Positions 41,958 to 48,898 of a stretch of DNA of 64,000 bases are shown piece by piece. The DNA lies in the NCBI GenBank assembly GCA_041687455.1, contig JAWLBY010000001.1, positions 124,001-188,000 of the forward strand. Reading direction: 5' to 3'. The stretch is from JAWLBY01 sp041687455 (GTDB lineage: Bacteria; Pseudomonadota; Gammaproteobacteria; Xanthomonadales; Xanthomonadaceae). Positions within the stretch are counted from its first letter, which is position 1; the number at the start of each line of letters is the position of its first letter. The position numbers and the translations under genes are program-made. The notes below the pieces were generated by a model, which did not search any database, was not told where the DNA came from, and worked only from the letters and a program-made list of their open reading frames with translations.

Positions 41958-44371
41958 TGGCAGGCCTCGCAGGTTTCCGGGTTCTCGAGCGAACAGGCAA
42001 TCGCCTTGGCGGAGCTGGCGGAGACGGTGGCCTTGGCGACTCGGGTCGCCGGGCGCGAGCGCAGGTAATAGGTGGTCTTGAGGCCTCGCTTCCAGGCATG
42101 CATGTACATGGACGACAGCGCGCCGACGTTCGGGCTCTCGATGAACAGGTTCAGCGACTGGCTCTGGTCTACGTACGGACCGCGCGCGGCGGCCAGATCG
42201 ATCAGCGCGCGCTGCGGCAGCTCCCAGGCGGTGCGGTAGATGTGCCGCAGTACGGCCGGGATTGTGTCGATCGACTGGATCGAGCCGTCGTGACGCCGGA
42301 TGGCATCGCGGATCTCGGCGGTCCACAGGCCGAGTCGCTTCAACTCAGCGACGAGGTGGCGGTTCACCTGCAGGAAATCGCCGGAAAGAGTCTCGCGCCG
42401 AAACAGGTTGGACACCAACGGCTCGATGCACTCACAGCAGCCAGCGATCGAAGCGATCGTCGCGGTCGGCGCGATCGCGATCAGCAGGCTGTTGCGAAGT
42501 CCGTGACGGGCAATGCGGTCGCGCAACGCGTGCCAGCGCTGTGGTACCGCGAAATCCGTGCCCCAAAGGTCGAATTGCAGGCGACCGGCGGCGGCGTGGG
42601 TATCGGCAAACGCCGGATGCGGACCGCGTTCGGCAGCCAGTTGGCACGAGGTATCGAGTGCGTGGAAGTACACGGCCTCGGCAACCTGCGTCGACAGTTC
42701 GCGCGCAGCCTCGCCGTCGAACGGCAGGCGCAGGTAAAAGAACGCATCCTGCAATCCCATGACGCCGAGGCCGACCGGACGCCAGCGCTGGTTCGAGCGG
42801 CGTGCAGATCCGATCGGGTAGTAGTTCAGATCGATCACGCGATCGAGCTGGCGCACCGCAATGCGTACCGTTTCGGCGAGCTTGTCGAAATCGAACGCGC
42901 CGTCCGCCACGTGCTGTCCGAGATTGATCGAGCCGAGATTGCAGACCGCAGTTTCCTCGGCGTTGGTTACCTCGAGAATCTCGGTGCACAGGTTCGACAG
43001 GTGGACGACGTGGCGCGGGTCGGCGGCCTGGTTGCAGGTGCGGTTGGCGGCGTCCTTGAACGTCATCCAGCCGTTGCCGGTCTCGCCAAGCGTCTTCATC
43101 ATGCGGGCGTACAGCGTACGCGCAGGCAACGATTTCTTCGCCAGTCCGTCGCGCTCGGCAGCTTCATACGCATGCTCGAAGCGCTCGCCCCACAGATCGA
43201 CGAGTTGCGGCACGTCGGCAGGGTCGAACAGCGACCACGGCCCATCCGTCTCGACCCGGCGCATGAACAGGTCCGGCACCCAGTTGGCGAGGTTGAGATG
43301 GTGTGTGCGGCGGCCCTCGTCACCGGTGTTGTCACGCAGTTCGAGGAACTCCTCGATGTCGGCGTGCCACGTCTCGAGGTAGATGCAGGCCGCGCCCTTG
43401 CGCTTGCCGCCCTGATTGACCGCCGCGACCGACGCATCAAGGGTCTTCAGCCACGGCACGATGCCGTTGCTGCGACCGTTGGTCGAGCGGATCAACCCAC
43501 CGCGGGCGCGGACGCGGCTGTACGACTGCCCGATGCCGCCGGAGAACTTCGACAACTGGGCGACGTCGGCGTACTTCTCGTAGATGTCGGCCAGCGTGTC
43601 CTGCGGCGAGTCGAGCAGGAAACAGGATGACAACTGTTCGTGGCGGGTGCCGGCGTTGAACAGCGTCGGCGAGCTCGGCAGGTAGTCGAGCGCGCTCATC
43701 AGCCGGTACAGCTCGATCGCGTCGATCGGCGACTCGGTCAGCGCGACCGCGACGCGCATGAAGAACTGCTGCGGCGTCTCGATCGCGCTGCGCAGCTTCG
43801 GATGCCGCAGGAGATAGCGGTCGTGCAGCGTGCGCAGACCGAAATAGTCGAAGCGCCACGAGCGCTCGGGCTCGATTGCGTCGTTGAACTTGCGCGCATG
43901 CGACTGCACTGCAGCGGCGAGGCGGTCGTTGATCAGGCCGAGGTGGTGACCGAGCGCGACCGACTGCGAGAACGAGAACACGCCATGCGCCTGCACTTCC
44001 TTGTCGATGACGCCGGTGAGCAGGCGGCCGGCGAGCTGGCCATACTCGGGCTCGTCGGCAACCAGCGACGCGGAGGTACGGATAGCGAGTTCGTCGAGTT
44101 CGCGCGTCGTCGCGCCGTCGTACAGGCCGGCGATCGTGCGGATCGCGACCTGCATCGGGTCGACATCCGCGAGTCCGTCGGCACAGCGCTGGATCGCACG
44201 CACGATCTTGCCGAGGTCGACCGGTTCGCGACTGCCGTTGCGCTTGGTGACCGACATCGCCGCGCCGTGGTGCGGCGGTATCAGCGTGAAGCCGTCCCCG
44301 GCCGGGGTCTGGGTGGAGGAGACGGCGGCCGCAAACGTGGCGGCATCGTCGGTGATGGTGTCGATATGCAT
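41954..44371 (-). CDS. nrdA: ribonucleotide reductase class Ia alpha subunit NrdA
   Basis: Catalytic subunit, 805 residues. An ATP-cone (about 40-125; SVTKRNGSREPVDLGKIVRA) controls overall activity. The catalytic core has SSCFLLDSPQDTLADI, NLCTEILEVTN and AVCNLGSINLG, and the C-terminus ETCEACQ carries the redox Cys pair. The ATG at 44371 (MHIDTITDD) follows GAGGAG. A frame open to 44773 runs through the regulatory leader. Expression should respond to NrdR and to cobalamin through the elements upstream. Confidence 0.96.
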   Translation of the reverse strand: MHIDTITDDAATFAAAVSSTQTPAGDGFTLIPPHHGAAMSVTKRNGSREPVDLGKIVRAIQRCADGLADVDPMQVAIRTIAGLYDGATTRELDELAIRTSASLVADEPEYGQLAGRLLTGVIDKEVQAHGVFSFSQSVALGHHLGLINDRLAAAVQSHARKFNDAIEPERSWRFDYFGLRTLHDRYLLRHPKLRSAIETPQQFFMRVAVALTESPIDAIELYRLMSALDYLPSSPTLFNAGTRHEQLSSCFLLDSPQDTLADIYEKYADVAQLSKFSGGIGQSYSRVRARGGLIRSTNGRSNGIVPWLKTLDASVAAVNQGGKRKGAACIYLETWHADIEEFLELRDNTGDEGRRTHHLNLANWVPDLFMRRVETDGPWSLFDPADVPQLVDLWGERFEHAYEAAERDGLAKKSLPARTLYARMMKTLGETGNGWMTFKDAANRTCNQAADPRHVVHLSNLCTEILEVTNAEETAVCNLGSINLGQHVADGAFDFDKLAETVRIAVRQLDRVIDLNYYPIGSARRSNQRWRPVGLGVMGLQDAFFYLRLPFDGEAARELSTQVAEAVYFHALDTSCQLAAERGPHPAFADTHAAAGRLQFDLWGTDFAVPQRWHALRDRIARHGLRNSLLIAIAPTATIASIAGCCECIEPLVSNLFRRETLSGDFLQVNRHLVAELKRLGLWTAEIRDAIRRHDGSIQSIDTIPAVLRHIYRTAWELPQRALIDLAAARGPYVDQSQSLNLFIESPNVGALSSMYMHAWKRGLKTTYYLRSRPATRVAKATVSASSAKAIACSLENPETCEACQ

Positions 44372-44726
44372 GGACTGCTCCTCGTGTCGAAGTCGATGGA
44401 GCAGGTGTCGTTGCGGGATGCTTCGAGTGGTCATGTCCGCGGACGCAGACAACTGGTGTCCTCGACGCCAGGCGACGAAGACAGCGCCGCGCGCATGCAC
44501 GGGGACGACCATCGGATACACCCCGCCGCAACCCTGCGCTCCCGCGAGCGCCAGCGCGCACACGGGCAGAGCGACAGGACGAGCGTGCACGGCATCGCGC
44601 CGGCACGTACGGCGGACAATGACGGACGGACTGCGTAGGTCGCAGGCGGCAGGCATTGCCGCCGGCTCGTCGAACGCCCTCCCACGAGGCGCGACAGCGT
44701 GCACCGGGCGGCGGCGGACCGCACGG
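44372..44726 (-). other. 355-nt leader between riboswitch and nrdA
   Basis: No gene is seen. In the direction of nrdA it runs from the end of the cobalamin riboswitch to the start codon. It should contain the expression platform, but neither a U-tract terminator nor an obvious sequester of the GAGGAG ribosome site was recognised by eye. Frames crossing it lack protein character. Confidence 0.5.
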
Positions 44727-44888
44727 TGGTCGCTGGCAGGTCTTCGGGCTCGAGGACGTGCATGCCATGGCACGCGCCTACTGCGTCGGCTTCCCGGGCT
44801 CTCAGCCCAGTGCCAGTTCGACGGGTCGTTTCCTCATACCGCTGCGGGGCAGCTCCGGATTCACACCGGATTCCCTTTTAACACCACC
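44727..44888 (-). promoter_or_regulatory. cobalamin (adenosylcobalamin) riboswitch
   Basis: Read on the - strand, the conserved pieces appear in order: GGTGGT opening P1 (44883-44888), GGGAATCCGGTGTGAATCC, the GCCCCGCAGCGGTATGAGG region, GGCACTGGGCTGAGAGCCC, GGGAAGCCGACG, the B12 box GAGCCCGAAGACCTGCC, and ACCACC closing P1 (44727-44732). This is the full cobalamin aptamer. B12 binding normally lowers expression, so nrdAB would be reduced when B12 is plentiful, as shown for nrdAB in Streptomyces where a B12-dependent reductase substitutes. Confidence 0.95.
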
Positions 44889-44928
44889 TGTTGTGGTGAG
44901 TGACCAGGACGAACACAAGATATAGCGC
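44881..44928 (-). promoter_or_regulatory. tandem NrdR boxes at the nrdAB promoter
   Basis: ACACAAGATATAGCGC (44913-44928) fits the NrdR box acaCwAtATaTwGtgt with its core CAAGATATAG. A weaker second box ACACCACCTGTTGTGG (44881-44896) lies exactly 32 bp away, the three-turn spacing usual for NrdR pairs. On the - strand the first box overlaps TATATC, a plausible -10 element, which fits repression. The second box overlaps the start of the riboswitch. Confidence 0.75.
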
Positions 44929-45217
44929 ACCAACAGCCTTGGCAAGGGCGCCTCGCGTGCCCAGCGCACCGCTCGCATGGCGATGAAGGGCGCCCCCGGG
45001 GTGGCGGGCGCGAAGGATGCGGCAGTGAATCGAGCGGAGCGCGCGACGCGCCAGATCCGCCACCGCGGCTGTCCGGCCAACGCCGCGCCGAGGTCTCGCG
45101 CCCGGACCGCCGCGGTTCCGACAATCGGCGGACGCTGACCGCGGCGCACTGTGCCGCGCAGCGATCGGTCGCGAGCCGTGCCCGCGCCGATGCCGTCGTG
45201 CCGGTGGTGCCCGATCG
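44929..45217. other. 289-bp gap without a gene
   Basis: Lies between the nrdA control region and the end of the yggN-like gene. G+C-rich, with no frame of protein character, no hairpin with a T-run and no repeat that I could recognise. Part of the nrdA promoter (a -35 element near 44955) is expected at its left edge. Confidence 0.4.
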
Positions 45218-45952
45218 CTACATCCGCAGCAGGTCGAGCGGCTCGCCGTTGGCCAGCCGCAGCGGTGCCTGCAGATCGTGCAGCTCGGCCATCAGCGGAC
45301 ACAACGCTTCGGCGCGGCGCTCGATCTCGGCAGCCTGTGCCTCGACCTCGCGCTCGATCGTCTGCTCGATCAGGCGGGCACGTTCTTCGATCGCGCGAAC
45401 CTTGCTCTGGTCGCCGGACAGCGCGGCCGCAACCGCCGCCGACGTCACGTTGCCGACCAGCACCGGCACGAATTCGCCGACCAGTTGCTCGATGTCGTCC
45501 TCGAAGTCGTGCGGCACCAGTTCGCCGTTGCGCACTGCCTGCTCGATGTTGGCCGCAAGATCCTGCTGGATCCGGTCGATCCGCGCCTGCAGGCCGCTGT
45601 CGGGGCGATCGTCGAACACCTTCGCGACCTCGCCGATCGCGGTCGTCGCCAATGCGACGCTGTCGAGCGCGAGTTCGGTTACCTGCGGCACCAGTGCGCG
45701 CAAGGCCTGCTCGAACTGCAGCAACCGCTGTCGATCGTCGGCCGCCAGCGGTTGCTCGACACCGTCGGCGTACAGCCGGCCGCCGGCAATCAGCAGTTCG
45801 GCCGGCGCACCGTGGCCACGATGGAAGCGCAGGTCGCCGCCGCGAAGCTGGACCGAGTAGTCGCTGTCGAAATCGCACATCGAGACACCGGCCGCGGCCG
45901 GCATCGACAGTGCCGACAACGCAAGCGCGGCGGACAGCATCAGGGTCTTCAT
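45218..45952 (-). CDS. YggN-like periplasmic protein (DUF2884)
   Basis: A 244-residue exported protein with signal peptide MKTLMLSAALALSALSMPAAA. The start of the mature part, MCDFDSDYSVQLRGGDLRFH, and the long acidic helical remainder resemble the YggN/DUF2884 group of gammaproteobacteria, whose role is unknown. Its leader contains a run of ten identical bases (G on the + strand) 18 nt before the ATG. Confidence 0.75.
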   Translation of the reverse strand: MKTLMLSAALALSALSMPAAAGVSMCDFDSDYSVQLRGGDLRFHRGHGAPAELLIAGGRLYADGVEQPLAADDRQRLLQFEQALRALVPQVTELALDSVALATTAIGEVAKVFDDRPDSGLQARIDRIQQDLAANIEQAVRNGELVPHDFEDDIEQLVGEFVPVLVGNVTSAAVAAALSGDQSKVRAIEERARLIEQTIEREVEAQAAEIERRAEALCPLMAELHDLQAPLRLANGEPLDLLRM

Positions 45953-45970
45953 CGGGAACCTCGTCAGATC

Positions 45971-45980
45971 GGGGGGGGGG
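45971..45980. repeat. homopolymer of ten G
   Basis: Ten consecutive G on the + strand (C on the - strand), 18 nt upstream of the yggN-like start codon and so in its 5' leader. A tract of this length can change by slippage and alter expression. It may also vary as a sequencing artefact. Confidence 0.85.
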
Positions 45981-46091
45981 CAGCACTACGATGCGCAGGC
46001 GCGGCGTCGGGTTTAACGGCCATCGGTCACCGTGACCCATGGCCTGCCCCGCCGCGCGGACTGCGGCACCGGCGCCCGGCCCTCGAGGCGG

Positions 46092-46141
46092 TGCGCTGCA
46101 CTGCGGTGCGGTGCGGTGCGCTGCGCTGCGCTGCGCTGCGC
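46092..46141. repeat. pentanucleotide repeat TGCGC/TGCGG, ten units
   Basis: Ten tandem 5-bp units: TGCGC, TGCAC, three TGCGG, then five TGCGC. The tract lies about 86 bp before the start of the flavin-reductase-like gene at 46228, in a 275-bp gap otherwise free of recognised signals. Gain or loss of a unit would shift promoter spacing by half a helical turn. Confidence 0.9.
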
Positions 46142-46227
46142 CGCATCGATGCAACGGCAACCGGCGCTTCACAGTACGATTGATCCGATCGCACGAGAAC
46201 GATCGACCGGGTAATCCGTCGCAACCG

Positions 46228-46710
46228 ATGAACGAAGACCTGCCGTCCTTCCTGCGCAGCGGAGCGAGCCTGATGGTGGCCACTGCAGGCCCGTCCGGCG
46301 TGCCGGAACTGTGCATGGCGCTCGCCTGCCTGGTCGATGCCGAACGGTCGCATTGGCGGATCGTGCTCGACGCGCGCGAGGCCGAACCGCTGCTGGCGGT
46401 GCTGCGCGACGGCGGCGACCGGCTGGCGCTGGTCGCCAGTCGGCCGAGCGACCTGCGCACCGTGCAGATCAAAGGCTGCGAAGCGCGACTGCAGCCGCAG
46501 CCGCTGACGGCCTCGGAGCTCAGGCACACGCAGGAATCGAACGCCGTGCTGCGGAAGGTGCTTGTCGGCATCGAGTTCGGCGACCGCTATGCGTCGACAC
46601 TGTTGCAGCACCTGCCGGATCGGCTGGTGACGGTCGAATTCCGGCCGACCGACGTGTTCGAGCAGACCCCCGGTCCACAGGCCGGGCAACTGCGCGGGAG
46701 CTTGCGGTGA
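46228..46710 (+). CDS. small pyridoxamine-phosphate-oxidase-like protein
   Basis: A 160-residue protein with a split-barrel pattern of the flavin/PNPOx superfamily: FLRSGASLMVATAGPSGVPE at the start, then an alternating strand-rich middle. It begins like its neighbour downstream, and the two overlap by 4 nt (GTGA). Whether it binds FMN or haem cannot be told. The ATG at 46228 is chosen because a longer in-frame extension crosses the pentanucleotide repeat. Confidence 0.7.
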   Translation: MNEDLPSFLRSGASLMVATAGPSGVPELCMALACLVDAERSHWRIVLDAREAEPLLAVLRDGGDRLALVASRPSDLRTVQIKGCEARLQPQPLTASELRHTQESNAVLRKVLVGIEFGDRYASTLLQHLPDRLVTVEFRPTDVFEQTPGPQAGQLRGSLR

Positions 46711-48044
46711 GCCTGTCGCTGTCGAGCATCCGCGACGCGCTGGAAGGCGGAGCACCGGCGGTGGTCGCGACCTGCTCGTCCGACGGCATCCCGAACGTGT
46801 CCTACCTGTCCGACGTGCAATACATCGACGAACGGCATCTGGCGCTGTCGTTCCAGTTCTTCAACAAGACACGCGCCAACGTGCTGGCCAACCCGTTCGC
46901 GCGCCTGCTGGTCATCCACGGCGGGAGTGCAGCGCGCTGGAGGCTGCTGGTCCACTACCAGCGCACCGAAACGTCCGGGCCGCTGTTCGAGAAGATGCGC
47001 GCGCGGCTCGCCGGCATCGCGTCGCAGCAGGGCATGACCGACGTGTTCCGCCTGCGCGGCGCCGATGTCTACCGCGTGCTGTCGATCGACCCGATCGACT
47101 GTGCCCGGCTGCCGCTGGCGCCGAAGCCGAGCTGGCTGGCGCCGCTGCGGCGGGCCTGCGCCCGACTGGCGCGATCGGCCGATCTCGACGACCTGGTCGA
47201 TGATCTGCTCGACGTGGTCAGCCGCGAGTTCGAGATTCCGCATGCGATGCTGTTGCTGCGCGACGCGGCACTGCGGCGACTGCATGCAGTCGCCAGCCTC
47301 GGTTATCCGAACCCGGGGGCCGGCGCCGAAGTGGAGGAAGGCGAAGGCGTGATCGGCGTGGCGGCGCAGGTCGGCACCGCGATCCGGATCAACCATGCGC
47401 TGGCCGGCAATGCCTATGCACGCACCGTCCGCGAACAGCTCGAACGCGATGGCGAACCGATCGGCGCACTGATTCCGCTGCCCGGCCTCGCCTCGCCCGG
47501 CAGCCAGATGGCGGTGCCGATCTGTGATCGCGCACAGGTTCTCGGCGTGCTGTACGTCGAACATCCGCAGCCGATGCGCTTCGGTTACGACCTCGAAGAT
47601 GCGCTGGCCGTGCTGGCCGAACTGCTCGGCCCGCTGTTGCGCCGGTTCGATGCCGGCGAAGCCGACGACAGTGGCGTCACGCCATGCACGGCAGCGCAGC
47701 CAACGGTGCCCGCCGCCGGCCGCCTGCGGGTTCGCCACGACCCGCGCACCGACGCGGTGTTCATCAATGACGAATACGTGATCCGCGGCGTGGCCGGCGC
47801 GATCCTGTGGAAGATGCTGCTCGAGCACGCGCAACGTGGCCGGCAGGAGTTTTCCAGTCGCGAACTGCGCGCCGATCCGCGGCTCAACCTGCCGGAGCTG
47901 GTCGACAACCTGGCGGCCCGCCTGATCCTGCTGCAGCGACGACTGCAGCAGCGCCCGTGCGGCGTGACGCTTCACAAGCTCGGCCGCGGGCGACTGCAAC
48001 TGCGGGTACAGCAGCCGCTGGCGTTCGACACGGCGGAGGGCTGA
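46707..48044 (+). CDS. PNPOx-like and GAF sensor with C-terminal helical domain
   Basis: A 445-residue protein from a GTG start. Residues 1-130 form a PNPOx-like flavin-binding split barrel (GAPAVVATCSSDGIPNVSYL). About 165-325 is a GAF domain (FEIPHAMLLLRD, then MAVPICDRAQVLGVLYVEH). The last 110 residues, from RLRVRHDPRTDAVFINDEYV onward, look like a small winged-helix or FHA-free DNA-binding module of a kind sometimes fused to GAF. No membrane segment. It may act as a redox-responsive regulator together with the small PNPOx protein; this is inference. Confidence 0.65.
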   Translation: MSLSLSSIRDALEGGAPAVVATCSSDGIPNVSYLSDVQYIDERHLALSFQFFNKTRANVLANPFARLLVIHGGSAARWRLLVHYQRTETSGPLFEKMRARLAGIASQQGMTDVFRLRGADVYRVLSIDPIDCARLPLAPKPSWLAPLRRACARLARSADLDDLVDDLLDVVSREFEIPHAMLLLRDAALRRLHAVASLGYPNPGAGAEVEEGEGVIGVAAQVGTAIRINHALAGNAYARTVREQLERDGEPIGALIPLPGLASPGSQMAVPICDRAQVLGVLYVEHPQPMRFGYDLEDALAVLAELLGPLLRRFDAGEADDSGVTPCTAAQPTVPAAGRLRVRHDPRTDAVFINDEYVIRGVAGAILWKMLLEHAQRGRQEFSSRELRADPRLNLPELVDNLAARLILLQRRLQQRPCGVTLHKLGRGRLQLRVQQPLAFDTAEG

Positions 48045-48065
48045 CGCCGGCCGATGCTCAAAGAA

Positions 48066-48087
48066 TGCTAAGCGCGACCGCTTAGCA
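48066..48087. other. 22-bp hairpin or operator
   Basis: TGCTAAGCG-CGAC-CGCTTAGCA is a perfect 9-bp inverted repeat with a 4-nt loop, 21 nt after the preceding stop and before the hemerythrin-like gene. It is followed by ATGTTTT, so it could be a weak terminator. The A/T-containing symmetry could equally be an operator for the hemerythrin-like gene. Confidence 0.55.
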
Positions 48088-48152
48088 ATGTTTTCCCGCG
48101 ACATCCGGCCGGCGCATTCGAATACTGTGCTGCCGCCCGCAGGAACAGCATC

Positions 48153-48878
48153 GTGGACACGCCCGCCCGCCCCCTCACCACCGACGTCGCCGATGCAGAT
48201 CGTTACCAGCCGTACCGGAAGGTCCACAAGGGCCTGCGGCTGGCGATGTCGGACTGCCTGCGCTGCGTGGCCAGTGCCGATGCCGACGACCTGACCAGCG
48301 TGCTGTTCGCGATCTCGCAGGTCGCGGACGTGCTCGACCTGTGCGCCCACCACCTGGGTCACGAGAACGCGTTCATGCATGCGGCACTGCGGGAGCGTGC
48401 GCCCGAGAGCGTGCAGGCTTTCGACCACGATCACGCCTGCCAGGTCGCTGCCGAGCGGGCGCTTCGAGGCACGCTGGACGCATTGCGCAGCGCGTCCGGT
48501 GACGCCGCCGACCGACTGCTGTATCGGCTCTACCTCGAACTGTCGGCCAACTTCGCCGAGCAGTGGCGGCACATGGCCGAGGAGGAGACATCGCTGACGC
48601 TGGCGTTCTGGGCGCATTTCTCCGACAGCGAGATCCGGCAGATCGAGGCGCGCCTGGTCGCGGCCATCGAACCCGGCACGCGCGCCGTCATGTCGGACTG
48701 GATGCTGCAGGCGCTGAACCACGCCGAGCGCGTCGAACTGCTGTCGGCGATGCGCGAGTCGATGCCGGCGGCGGCCTTCGATGCACTGCTCGAACGGCTG
48801 CAGGGTCGCCTGTCGGCATCGGCCTCGATGCGCCTGCGGCGGGCGTTTCCGCTCGCGGTCGACAGCGCGGCAGGCTGA
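48153..48878 (+). CDS. hemerythrin-like protein, possible diiron
   Basis: A 241-residue helical protein with His and acidic clusters in the hemerythrin pattern: YRKVHKG, CAHHLGHENAFMH, AFDHDHA and HMAEEE. These could bind two iron atoms and oxygen or nitric oxide. The GTG at 48153 has AGGA 8 nt upstream. The C-terminal 80 residues fall outside the hemerythrin bundle and are of unknown fold. ligD lies convergent 20 nt downstream. Confidence 0.75.
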   Translation: MDTPARPLTTDVADADRYQPYRKVHKGLRLAMSDCLRCVASADADDLTSVLFAISQVADVLDLCAHHLGHENAFMHAALRERAPESVQAFDHDHACQVAAERALRGTLDALRSASGDAADRLLYRLYLELSANFAEQWRHMAEEETSLTLAFWAHFSDSEIRQIEARLVAAIEPGTRAVMSDWMLQALNHAERVELLSAMRESMPAAAFDALLERLQGRLSASASMRLRRAFPLAVDSAAG

Positions 48879-48898
48879 GCGCGGTACGGCCGGGACGG

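Noticed and set aside
44372..44773. N-terminal extension of NrdA by 134 codons
   Set aside because: It would run through the leader and into the riboswitch; the ATG at 44371 has GAGGAG and matches the usual start.
46039..46227. 63-codon extension of the small PNPOx protein through the pentanucleotide repeat
   Set aside because: The translated repeat is low complexity, and family starts match the ATG at 46228.
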